Below, in pieces: positions 6,327 to 14,910 of a DNA stretch of 64,000 nt. The stretch is taken from contig CP087563.1 of NCBI GenBank assembly GCA_020974905.1, positions 4,154,001 to 4,218,000 on the forward strand, given 5' to 3'. Each line of letters opens with the position of its first letter. Within the stretch, counting starts at the first letter, position 1. This DNA is from Planctomycetes bacterium syqfu. Lineage in GTDB: Bacteria; Planctomycetota; Phycisphaerae; Phycisphaerales; Phycisphaeraceae. Under the pieces are notes generated by a model. The model saw only the letters and a list, made by a program, of their open reading frames with translations. It searched no databases and was not told the DNA's origin. Made by a program: the position numbers and the translations under genes.

Positions 6327-8824
6327 TATTCACCTATCAAGTCGTCGGGGTTCTCAAACGTCATGACCCATTGCCGATCTTTGCTGGTATCGATCAGCGT
6401 GCATGGCGTTGTGCTGCCGGTACCACGGCGCACGGGTTCAGCATAGATTTCAGATTCACCCTCGATGTAGCTGGGCGTGATCCGCCACACTTCTGATACC
6501 GGATCCTCGCCCTCTGCCGGCACGCCTGTGGCAACGATGGTTTGCGGATCAACCTCAATGAACTCAGTGGCCTTGGAAAATCCAGCAAGATGTGATGAGC
6601 GACAGCATTCGGGGCGGGCAATCTTGATCATGTCGCTGCCGGCAGCAGTGCCATCCCACGTGGTGCAGATCAGATGATCTGTCTCGACCGTCACAAGGCG
6701 ATATCGTCCAGCAGGCCGCATTGGATTGGTCTTGGGGATGCGCACCGGGATGCTCTGAGTGTCGACCGCATCAGCGGTCTTGATCCGGGCATCGAGATTG
6801 GGGAAGTCCAAATCCTCGTAACCGGTTTTAATCTGGGTGTTGTAGTATTTTTCGGATGGTTGAATGCTCCTAGTCGACACCACGGTATTGACTGAATAGG
6901 TGTCATCACCGGCAATGACTGTGGTGATCATGGTGCCCAAGGGAAAATCCTGGGCAACACCGTTAATTGCAATCTCTGCCGTTGATCTTGGTGTCCCATA
7001 CCATGCCCGCGCGATTGCAGCAGTGGCACGCAGGATCGGACTGTCGTCGCGGACCATGCCACCATCATGCTGTTTCAGACTGCCGTTCTCCATGCCAATG
7101 ACGGTGCCTGGGACGATGTACCATGCCTCGGCATCAGGTACGTCAATGGTCTTGGTTCGACCTGGGCGCGTCGTTGTAAATGATTGCAACAACACGCTGG
7201 TGACCTGCAACCGTTGATCTGTGCGTGCGGCTAAGGTGGCAAACATCGTTTCATAGTTGACTTGTGGCTCTTGGTCCAGTGTGGCCGCACCGTCTGTATG
7301 ACCGTAGGCAATCAGATGGGCTGGATCCGTGGCCAGTTCAAACGCCAGGCCGGTGCTGGACACGCGTATGGAGCAGGCCGGCAAATCCTGATCGTCCGGG
7401 GGTGAGTCTGTTTGATAAAACTTGCCGTTTTGCTGGCTCTGCATCCATGCCAATGGTTCGGACAGTTCGGCCTGTGTCAAAACAGATCCTGCCTTGGCGA
7501 TTGGGATGAACCGCTCGAAGCGATAGCCCCAACGGCGACTCGGGCCACGCAGAAGATCAGTCACCACACCATTGGCATTGCAACCCGGATTGGCGTTACG
7601 GTGCTGTGCTGAGCCCACCCACCAATCCCAGGTACTTCTGGGAGCAAACAGACGGTACACATGGCGGAGGGCATCAGAGGCCCGTGTCGTGGCATCACCG
7701 GCAAGGTATGTGTCTTCGTCATCATCCAGCCAGCTTTTGAGCAATGTTTCGTGTGGCAACGCAAGTGTAAAGCAGGATAGAATGGGTTTGCCACGGACAA
7801 TCAACCGCTCATATTGGGCAATCGGGTCCATGGTCAAATTGATTGTCTGAATATCCTTCCTGGTGCCAGGTTCAAATACCTGCTGCTCGCCGTTGGCAGG
7901 TATCATGGTGCCGGCAATATTGATGGGTTTGGCAGCGGTCGAAAACACGTGCACGCTCAAACCCGTGCCCGTGATACCACCTTCCTCATTAGTCACATCC
8001 GTCACGCGTGCAACATATCCCAGCCCACGCCGAGCACTGATTAGATCATCCAACGCATCTTTGAGCGTACCCCAATGCTGTGCCACCTTGGGCATGGTGA
8101 TCACCTGCAAAGCCTCTGTCTGCCCGGACAAACTGATGGGTATGTCCCCATGGATCGGCCCGCCAGGAGGAAACCGGACAATCAGATATTCGATGTAATC
8201 GTAAACGGTAAACGCGTTGCCATCCTCTGAAAACACATAAGATTCACCGCCATATTCGGAGGGATATTTATTGGATGATCGATTGCCGATGCTGATGTCA
8301 TAGCCACCGCCAACCTTGTCATTGACCATTGGCATGGTATCAATTGCCACGGGCTTGCTGCTGCCCACGGGCAAGGCCCATGACTTATCCAGTGCGACCC
8401 GGTCGAGCAGGTGAATCACCGAATAGGCAGTCATTACCTGGTCGGCACCGGTCGCTATCGATCCGTCACCCAGGAGTTGGTGTGTACTGGGTTGTATCAC
8501 GCCCGTCCAAACAGGCACCGTCGTAGGCACCATGCTCAGTGATTCGCTCGCCACCACCTGAGAAATCTGGACAAACCAATCGGTCAAATCCTGTGGGGAT
8601 GCCACGGTAAAGCTGACCGCATCCTCGCGCTTGATCTGGCCCCATCGCCATATCAATGTGCAATTACCGACGGATGGTGCAACGTGATCTTCGCAACCCT
8701 CAAACGAGATATACGGCACGGGTTTCCATGCGTCAGTCCATTTTTTCTTCACCTGAACGATCAGATGCTGGCGGTCCAAAATGGCAGGCGTTGCAGGAAG
8801 TTCTGGCAGTGTGATGGCGGACAT
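6326..8824 (-). CDS. Large phage tail-tip or baseplate protein, 832 aa
   Basis: An 832-residue beta-rich protein without signal peptide or membrane span, in the distal tail module. It contains several D-P-Q/W-D-G/T-G-V-I motifs typical of tail hub and tip proteins (for example V-W-T-G-V-I-Q-P near residue 105). There is no recognisable enzymatic motif. By position, after the tape measure and the adhesin-like genes, it may be the central tail-tip or hub protein. The family could not be named from sequence alone. Confidence 0.55.
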   Translation of the reverse strand: MSAITLPELPATPAILDRQHLIVQVKKKWTDAWKPVPYISFEGCEDHVAPSVGNCTLIWRWGQIKREDAVSFTVASPQDLTDWFVQISQVVASESLSMVPTTVPVWTGVIQPSTHQLLGDGSIATGADQVMTAYSVIHLLDRVALDKSWALPVGSSKPVAIDTMPMVNDKVGGGYDISIGNRSSNKYPSEYGGESYVFSEDGNAFTVYDYIEYLIVRFPPGGPIHGDIPISLSGQTEALQVITMPKVAQHWGTLKDALDDLISARRGLGYVARVTDVTNEEGGITGTGLSVHVFSTAAKPINIAGTMIPANGEQQVFEPGTRKDIQTINLTMDPIAQYERLIVRGKPILSCFTLALPHETLLKSWLDDDEDTYLAGDATTRASDALRHVYRLFAPRSTWDWWVGSAQHRNANPGCNANGVVTDLLRGPSRRWGYRFERFIPIAKAGSVLTQAELSEPLAWMQSQQNGKFYQTDSPPDDQDLPACSIRVSSTGLAFELATDPAHLIAYGHTDGAATLDQEPQVNYETMFATLAARTDQRLQVTSVLLQSFTTTRPGRTKTIDVPDAEAWYIVPGTVIGMENGSLKQHDGGMVRDDSPILRATAAIARAWYGTPRSTAEIAINGVAQDFPLGTMITTVIAGDDTYSVNTVVSTRSIQPSEKYYNTQIKTGYEDLDFPNLDARIKTADAVDTQSIPVRIPKTNPMRPAGRYRLVTVETDHLICTTWDGTAAGSDMIKIARPECCRSSHLAGFSKATEFIEVDPQTIVATGVPAEGEDPVSEVWRITPSYIEGESEIYAEPVRRGTGSTTPCTLIDTSKDRQWVMTFENPDDLIGE

Positions 8825-8836
8825 GGCATGCTCCCG

Positions 8837-11029
8837 TTATTCAGGCTGGATCGGGGCCACGGCGCCCATGATGGAATCAGTGTGTGTGACAGGCCCCATA
8901 TCCGTCCCCGCGATGACCAGGCTGCGGATGGACGTGTTTGTGCTATCAACGGAATCATCAGACCGCCGAGTTCGAATCAGAACGTTGACGATGTCATCCA
9001 ATTCTAATACACCTGTTGTGTAATTGAGCGTTGTGATTGCCTCGGTCTTGACCATGGCAATCTCCAAAGGCGTGTCGGTGGTGGGATCCGGATCACTGCC
9101 ATCCGTGGTCATGTACAGCAGCCACTTATCCGCGGCGTTGTCACCATCAGCAGGATAGTTGTACTCCGCTTCGATATGGACCTTGTAGTCTGACACCTCG
9201 GTCAACGTGACCGTCTGTGGTCCACGTGGTGGTGTCGCCAGCAGTTCGCCGGCAGCGTTGATGGTAACGTATTGCACAACGTTATTCAGGCATTCCAGGT
9301 TCCATCGGTCGCGTTTGCGTACCACAATGTGATAGGTCACCTGACCGACGTCAGGTGCCTGTAGCGCCATGACATGTGGCAGGCTGCTGAAGGTTTCGAC
9401 AGGATCACCACTAAAGTCAGGATCTTCATCAGTACCGACAAATACTTCGTATCGGTTGCTTGCGTCATTGGCCACGCGACTGGCACCACGCAGATCAGTC
9501 AGAAATGGCTGTTTGAAGCTGGATAAGCCGCGCATTGAATTGCCATCAAACAGACCTTTGACACTCGACACACCACGTGCTGAACCCAAATAAGCACCGA
9601 GCACAGATGCAACCCCACGGGTATCCTGAATGATTCGTATCTTGGCAGACGATGTCCCACGCATCGCGTTGTCATCGAACCGATTGATGACGTGGCTGGT
9701 ACCACGGATTGAATTACCGATGAACAGGTTGGCCGCGCGGTGTGTTCCGCGGGCATCCTGAACGAATGGCATCGTGATACCATGCCAGCCGCGCAGGTCC
9801 TGTCCTGTTGGCATCTTTACAGATGAGACGCCACGCATCGCGTTGTCATCGAACCGATTGATGACGTGGCTGGTACCACGGAGCAATGTGTCAAACTGAT
9901 TGATGACGCGATGCGTGCCAATCAGGTCGATTGAAAATGGCTCTGATTCAACGCTCAACCGCAAAACGGAAAATGAGAAATGATAGACTTCACCAGATCC
10001 GTCGTCAGTGATCCACGTGACATGGATTACATTGCCGTTGATCGTGGCTGCAACATTCTTGGATACTGACACGCCAACCACGAAGCTGTATATCTGCCAG
10101 GTACCATCCTTGATCGCTATTTTCAAATCATCATTGTCCTGGTCGAAATACACAATGACGGGATTTGTTCCGTCGTAAAACAGATTGGGATATAGACCCA
10201 CATCACCATCAGCATCAACCACCTCGGTGGACCAGGATGTCCCGTCGGTTGATGCTGCGTAGCCAAGTGACGAACCTGTGTAATAGGCAAGCCCCAAGCC
10301 GCTGGCGTGGGAGTTCATCGACGGATAGACACCATAGATCACATCAAGTGCCGATGACCAGGTTGTCCCGTTGTAATAGTAGCTCTGGAGCTTTGTTGGT
10401 GAACTGTTGTAATAGTTTGCAACGTGGATGTCAGTGCCAAGCCCGGTGATTGGAGCGGTCGCATCGCCCAGGTAGTTGTAGTTGAGCGCGGTGGTGTAGG
10501 TACCATAGCCAAGATCCTGCCAGGTACCATCCTTCTGATAGACACCATACCTGTTATCGATACCGCTGCTCTCATCGATGCCGTTGTACTTGATCGTGGG
10601 TTTGCCGTCGATCTCGACCAGCTTGGCAACTAACAGATCAACGTCGTTCGCCGGATTGTAGGAGTACACTGTTTCTGGTGTATTCCACGCAGATCCGCTG
10701 TACGTCACATAGCGTATGCCAGCAACTGTCCCTGCGCTGTACCAGTTAGCAGGCAATGCAACTGCAAATTCTCCGCCGATCACCGCGACAGATGCAGTCC
10801 GAACATCACGCTTACTGTTGTTGTAATAAACATACTCAGTCGAAACAGTGCTGATGGTCCAATTCTTACCGTCTGATGATATGGCCGATTTAAGATCGTA
10901 ACTGGAATCCTCCACGAATATCACACAGATGGTGCCATCGCTCTTAACGGCCACATCGATCACATCAGGTGTCAATGCAGCCGTATCAGTCACTAATCTG
11001 GGCGTGATGTACGTCAGGGTTCCGGGCAC
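8837..11029 (-). CDS. Tail fibre/adhesin: beta-propeller, 15-residue repeat array, C-terminal beta domain
   Basis: A 730-residue protein with three visible parts. Residues 1 to about 355 show sialidase-like propeller blades (Y-A-A-S-T-D-G-T-S-W-S-T, A-I-S-S-D-G-K-N-W-T). Residues about 365-525 are a tandem array of 14-16-residue repeats with the pattern R-G-x-S-x-V-x-x-x-F-x-x-N-x-x. The C-terminal 200 residues are beta-rich (T-V-T-L-T-E-V-S-D-Y-K-V-H). Two repeats are identical at DNA level over 52 bases, which makes length change by recombination easy. This is the best candidate for receptor recognition in the prophage. Confidence 0.6.
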   Translation of the reverse strand: MPGTLTYITPRLVTDTAALTPDVIDVAVKSDGTICVIFVEDSSYDLKSAISSDGKNWTISTVSTEYVYYNNSKRDVRTASVAVIGGEFAVALPANWYSAGTVAGIRYVTYSGSAWNTPETVYSYNPANDVDLLVAKLVEIDGKPTIKYNGIDESSGIDNRYGVYQKDGTWQDLGYGTYTTALNYNYLGDATAPITGLGTDIHVANYYNSSPTKLQSYYYNGTTWSSALDVIYGVYPSMNSHASGLGLAYYTGSSLGYAASTDGTSWSTEVVDADGDVGLYPNLFYDGTNPVIVYFDQDNDDLKIAIKDGTWQIYSFVVGVSVSKNVAATINGNVIHVTWITDDGSGEVYHFSFSVLRLSVESEPFSIDLIGTHRVINQFDTLLRGTSHVINRFDDNAMRGVSSVKMPTGQDLRGWHGITMPFVQDARGTHRAANLFIGNSIRGTSHVINRFDDNAMRGTSSAKIRIIQDTRGVASVLGAYLGSARGVSSVKGLFDGNSMRGLSSFKQPFLTDLRGASRVANDASNRYEVFVGTDEDPDFSGDPVETFSSLPHVMALQAPDVGQVTYHIVVRKRDRWNLECLNNVVQYVTINAAGELLATPPRGPQTVTLTEVSDYKVHIEAEYNYPADGDNAADKWLLYMTTDGSDPDPTTDTPLEIAMVKTEAITTLNYTTGVLELDDIVNVLIRTRRSDDSVDSTNTSIRSLVIAGTDMGPVTHTDSIMGAVAPIQPE
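9455..9935 (-). repeat. Approximately 45-bp coding repeat array in the tail fibre gene
   Basis: About ten degenerate repeats of 14-16 codons, each starting with Arg-Gly and a small residue then Ser/His (R-G-T-S-H-V-I-N, R-G-V-S-S-V-K, R-G-L-S-S-F-K). The strongest pair is an identical 52-base segment at 9657-9708 and 9831-9882, which encodes R-G-T-S-H-V-I-N-R-F-D-D-N-A-M both times. Confidence 0.8.
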
Positions 11030-11041
11030 AAAGAAACTCCA

Positions 11042-12088
11042 TTAAACGGACTCAAAACCAAATTTCACGTGATGCAGTTGATTGGGAATGGATTGAGCAC
11101 CGACAGGAACATGACGATGGATGTGCAAGCCATATATTTCATCGACATCCAATGACGCGAGCGTCAAGCCTGTAGCGGCGGTGATGCCGGTACTCCAGGT
11201 GATGCCAGTTGGCGCTGTGCTTTCGTCGCCGGGTTCCTGGAACGCGCCCGTTTGGGCATCGCCGGTCGGGGCTTCCAAACCAATGCGGATGCCGGGAACC
11301 GCATAGATCTTGTCAGTCAACGCGCCAGCACTGGCAGTGGTGCCCAGCAGACCGCGTCCCGTGGCTGGGACGGTCAACGTGGTATCGGTTCGGCTTGAGT
11401 AGTACACGAGTTCCTGCAAAGTGCCACCGCTGTCCTCTCGACGGCATACACCGCTTGCCGGCCAAGTGGCCAGACTGCCCGTCGTGGCAATCGTACCCGC
11501 ACCGGATGATGGCAAGACGGTATCGTCACTGACTTGCTGCGTGCCAATGGGGGCCACGTATACGACAATCTCGGTGGCCGGCATGAATGCGTGCTCATTA
11601 CGCAAGCAAAGACAGCGGTACTCATCATCGCCGGCAGATGCCTCGCCACTGCTGATGTTGTCAAAGCCCACCACGTTGTTGAGCACATCAACCAGCGTCA
11701 CGGTGGCAGTGCCTGTCAGATCAGCGGTCGAAGTGCGGGTCACGCGGATGTACTGCTGCGGGCCATCCGCGCCACCACCTTCGAGTACCTTGGTTTCGCC
11801 GTTGGCAATCTCCACAGCGGGACCAACGGTGCCACCTGGGGGCGTCCATGTCAATGTCCCAGTGGTGGGGGCATTAAGTGACCCATCACCCAGACCGTTG
11901 GCGCCAGCGACATAGTCGACCGTCACATTGGCGATGGGTGACGCAACGCTAGCTGCGAGCATCTGGACTTCGGTACTTGAACGATTACCACCCAGTGATG
12001 CATTTGGATCGGTTTGTGCAGCATCGTCGGCCGATGCGCCGGTGTGGTAAATGCGAATGGCGTCTGCTCTGGTTTGGATATCAGACAT
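11042..12088 (-). CDS. Phage tail structural protein, 348 aa, beta-rich
   Basis: A 348-residue protein of low charge, rich in Gly, Thr, Ala and Val, with no signal peptide, typical of tail decoration or tip proteins. The middle holds two short Cys-containing stretches (Y-R-C-L-C-L-R-N-E and S-G-V-C-R-R-E). It lies 12 bases downstream of the fibronectin-type gene and 12 bases upstream of the 730-aa fibre gene, in a single leftward operon. No named family recognised; the assignment rests on position and composition. Confidence 0.55.
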   Translation of the reverse strand: MSDIQTRADAIRIYHTGASADDAAQTDPNASLGGNRSSTEVQMLAASVASPIANVTVDYVAGANGLGDGSLNAPTTGTLTWTPPGGTVGPAVEIANGETKVLEGGGADGPQQYIRVTRTSTADLTGTATVTLVDVLNNVVGFDNISSGEASAGDDEYRCLCLRNEHAFMPATEIVVYVAPIGTQQVSDDTVLPSSGAGTIATTGSLATWPASGVCRREDSGGTLQELVYYSSRTDTTLTVPATGRGLLGTTASAGALTDKIYAVPGIRIGLEAPTGDAQTGAFQEPGDESTAPTGITWSTGITAATGLTLASLDVDEIYGLHIHRHVPVGAQSIPNQLHHVKFGFESV

Positions 12089-12100
12089 GGCTTTATGCTC

Positions 12101-12670
12101 CTAAATTGCGGCAATGGTCAGATTGCCGGTTGTCTGGTCATAGTTACAGGTCACTGCCGGCACATCAGGCCGACGAACCATTAGAAAAGAAAACTCGCGC
12201 GGTGTACCGTCCAATCCGCCTGCGTTCACCGGTGTGATTCGATACAGGTAATCTGTGTCATCTGCCAAATCGCCCGTGATGTACTGGTAATAAACCTGAT
12301 CGGATTGATGCGTGATATTCCGCATCACTTCCCAGGCAGCACCATCCCAACGATCAACACGGTAGTGATCCACAGTGCCATTCACAGCAGTCCATTGCAA
12401 CGTCACCCGTTTGGGATAGTTCACCTGTGGTTCGGTTCCGACCAGGTCAGACACATCTATCTGATCACCAGGCTGAACCAACCATGATGTTGCTGTAGTG
12501 GTTCCTTGATTCACGCCGTTGATGGTCACTTGATAGATTGGGGATGCCTTCTGGCTTGTCCATCGCACCAACCAGGCATTGCCCACACGCATGGGCTGCA
12601 TGAATGAGACAGTGTTGGCCTGTACAACGGCCACGGCACTGAGAAAAAATTGGTACTTTCGTCGAATCAT
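12101..12670 (-). CDS. Fibronectin type III-like phage tail protein, 189 aa
   Basis: The central part has the fibronectin type III pattern: V-T-L-Q-W-T-A-V-N-G-T-V-D-H-Y-R-V-D-R, then Y-L-Y-R-I-T-P-V-N-A-G-G about 40 residues later. Its start overlaps the stop of the 238-aa gene by four bases (ATGA), so it is coupled. The N-terminal 25 residues are hydrophobic with two Arg near the start and could look like a signal, but the tail-gene context makes export unlikely. FN3 domains on phage tails are generally taken to bind surface carbohydrates. Confidence 0.65.
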   Translation of the reverse strand: MIRRKYQFFLSAVAVVQANTVSFMQPMRVGNAWLVRWTSQKASPIYQVTINGVNQGTTTATSWLVQPGDQIDVSDLVGTEPQVNYPKRVTLQWTAVNGTVDHYRVDRWDGAAWEVMRNITHQSDQVYYQYITGDLADDTDYLYRITPVNAGGLDGTPREFSFLMVRRPDVPAVTCNYDQTTGNLTIAAI

Positions 12671-13383
12671 GCAATGTAACCAAGGATTTCAATCTCATCA
12701 CCATTGGACGGGGCAATGGATAAGGCGTTGCTGACAGACAGATTCACACGCAAATATGGAGCCTCATACACATACGACGCGATGGGCTTGGCAACGCCCT
12801 TGTTGCTTCCTGAGCGGAACCGGATGGCAGCTTTGGACAAATCAATATTCGTCGGGAAGGCATTCGGATCGATTTTGAAACTGGTCGGAGATGCGGCGGT
12901 ATCCGTGATCGCCCCGAGCAATGCACCATCATTCACAGCATCCAGCACTTCAGCGGTATTGGACGTGATTGAGTTGAGCACGCTGGTCACGCCACTGCTG
13001 ACAGATCCCTGGACGTCAGTTGTGCTATCGGCTATGGCATCAACGACGGTTGAAGTTCCGGATATGACAGATGTTTTCACGTCGGATGCCAAGGCAGTAT
13101 CAACGCGAAATCGATCCACAATGGCAGTGGCCGACACTGTGGAGACCATTGCGGATGCCACAATGTCGACTATGTCACCGGATGCGTAGCCAGCGGGGAC
13201 AGTGCCGGTGACCTTGTAGCGGCCAGTTGCCAATTTGGTTACGGTGAGAGAAAAGGTAGCATCATCGGTTCCGTTGCGATTGGCAATGGCCGTTGGCAGG
13301 CTGTCGGCGTCAGTCGCTTCGGCGGTGTCTGTGCTCTGTGTTGTAAATTGGCAAACGTATGCGTCACCTGCTCGAAATATCAT
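12667..13383 (-). CDS. Phage tail protein, 238 aa, Thr/Ser/Val-rich
   Basis: The N-terminal 100 residues are beta-rich with a G-R-Y-K-V-T-G-T-V-P strand motif like those in phage tail or receptor-binding proteins. Residues about 105-160 are a low-complexity helical stretch with repeating V-x-D-A-I/V-L-N-S motifs, possibly a trimeric coiled coil. The C-terminus returns to beta structure with D-E-I-E-I-L-G-Y. Its start overlaps the LamG gene stop by four bases. The helix between two beta domains suggests a fibre stalk (inference). Confidence 0.55.
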   Translation of the reverse strand: MIFRAGDAYVCQFTTQSTDTAEATDADSLPTAIANRNGTDDATFSLTVTKLATGRYKVTGTVPAGYASGDIVDIVASAMVSTVSATAIVDRFRVDTALASDVKTSVISGTSTVVDAIADSTTDVQGSVSSGVTSVLNSITSNTAEVLDAVNDGALLGAITDTAASPTSFKIDPNAFPTNIDLSKAAIRFRSGSNKGVAKPIASYVYEAPYLRVNLSVSNALSIAPSNGDEIEILGYIA

Positions 13384-14477
13384 GATAGTCCTCTGCGAAT
13401 AATAAATGAACCAATGACTGGATAAATGTGTTCTGGTGACAAAATATCAGATCCATACACTGCCGTACCCCAAGCGGCGGCGGGGGCAGATTCGATGTTT
13501 ACGCGGGTCTGCCAATACGCAGCCGACCGGGCAGGCCCCAGCTTTACGTGACCAATTTTGCCAGCAAACCATCCTCCCCCATAACTATCATCGCCTATGG
13601 TGAATGCTTTATTCGCATTGGTCAGATCGTATGGTCCCCCGTCCGACAGGCGCGAATCAATCAGGCTGGCGTCTTTGTACAAGTAGCAATTCGCGCCGTC
13701 ACGGACAAAAGCAACATGATGCCAATTGCCGTCATTGACTGCGGCGGTACCGGCCAAATCAGGCACGGCACCATCTACCTCAGTGGCATTGGCTTTCAAA
13801 ACATTGTTATAGATGTACAGACCCATGTTCGTATACGGCGATGAATCTTTGATCTTATACATCAACATGTCATAGTTTAAACTGCCCGTGGTTCCAGTGG
13901 TGTTAAACCAGCACTCCAAACTAAATGATGCCGTACCGGGATTCAATGAAGCGTCAGTGCCACAATCAATTTTGCCGTTGCTTCCGTTGAGTGATACCGA
14001 ATCACCAAGTGGGCCTGTCGTGTTTGTGACGCCCCCACTGACAGTGCCATGATTGGCATTGGCTGTGCGATCAAGCATCTGCGGTGCGCTGTCGGCAGGA
14101 TTGTTACTTAGCGGCCAGTATCCCAGCACACTTGGATAGGTGGCATGTTGACCATACGTTGATCCAGCAGCCTCAGCAGTATCTATCCCGTTCGCCCAGA
14201 CTTTAATATATGTTTTAGCGTTGTAACTCCACACGCCATAAATGCGGAGCGACTCACCGTTGCCGGATGCATCCAAAATCACATCATGGGCCAAGCGTGT
14301 GGTGCCATCATCTTTGGTGACGCGCAGATCTGCACCATCACTTCTCATTAATGCTTGCAGGGAGGCTGACAGGCTGCTGATTGGCAGTACAACGTCCATT
14401 GTCTGATCTGACGTATCAACCATCGTCTCTTTGAGAGGTATGCGGTCGCGGTAGTTATATCCAGCCGGAAATGTCAT
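13380..14477 (-). CDS. LamG/concanavalin-like domain tail protein, 365 aa
   Basis: The first 100 residues resemble the small beta-domain (DUF2341-like) often found before LamG: R-I-P-L-K-E-T then V-W-S-Y-N-A-K-T-Y-I-K-V-W. Residues about 115-320 have LamG/pentraxin-type hallmarks: V-L-G-Y-W-P-L, S-F-S-L-E-C-W-F, G-N-W-H-H-V-A-F-V-R and F-A-G-K-I-G-H-V. LamG domains bind glycans or extracellular matrix, so this is a candidate host-surface recognition protein. It overlaps the next gene by four bases and sits early in the tail-tip group. Confidence 0.7.
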   Translation of the reverse strand: MTFPAGYNYRDRIPLKETMVDTSDQTMDVVLPISSLSASLQALMRSDGADLRVTKDDGTTRLAHDVILDASGNGESLRIYGVWSYNAKTYIKVWANGIDTAEAAGSTYGQHATYPSVLGYWPLSNNPADSAPQMLDRTANANHGTVSGGVTNTTGPLGDSVSLNGSNGKIDCGTDASLNPGTASFSLECWFNTTGTTGSLNYDMLMYKIKDSSPYTNMGLYIYNNVLKANATEVDGAVPDLAGTAAVNDGNWHHVAFVRDGANCYLYKDASLIDSRLSDGGPYDLTNANKAFTIGDDSYGGGWFAGKIGHVKLGPARSAAYWQTRVNIESAPAAAWGTAVYGSDILSPEHIYPVIGSFIIRRGLS

Positions 14478-14502
14478 GATAAATTTTCCTTATTTGGCTC
14501 AA

Positions 14503-14907
14503 TCATGTTTGGGTCAACTCCGTAAACTGGAAAATCCATTGGCAGTGCATCAGTGCTTTGGGATCTTCAACACTGAAACCGGTCCCGGTCATGATGGCGT
14601 GCGACCGCTGCTTCTCGACATTCATCACAGCGACATTGTCGTACTGATTACCCATGTCATCGACGAAACTGATCAGTTGGCCACGCAGGGCCATGTAGGT
14701 GGCAAAGATCGTCTTGTCGGCAGCAAGCGTTGCCAATGCGGTGATGGACTGGTAATACGCCACGCCTGGTTCCTTGGCCGTTCGTCGGAGCATGACACCA
14801 TCCACACCAAGTCGCTTGATGACTTCGAGCGTATCACCACCGATTGGCGTATTGCCGTTCAGGCTATCCAATGACAGTGTTCCAGATGTGGCGATGATGC
14901 TGGCCAT
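14503..14907 (-). CDS. Phage tail protein, 134 aa
   Basis: A 134-residue beta-rich protein directly downstream of the tape measure gene (three-base gap), where distal tail proteins are usually encoded. It contains L-G-V-D-G-V-M-L-R-R and Q-W-I-F-Q-F-T-E-L near the ends, the latter typical of tail proteins whose last strand completes a beta sandwich. It has no signal peptide. The function is a structural tail component by position; the family was not recognised. Confidence 0.55.
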   Translation of the reverse strand: MASIIATSGTLSLDSLNGNTPIGGDTLEVIKRLGVDGVMLRRTAKEPGVAYYQSITALATLAADKTIFATYMALRGQLISFVDDMGNQYDNVAVMNVEKQRSHAIMTGTGFSVEDPKALMHCQWIFQFTELTQT

Positions 14908-14910
14908 GGT

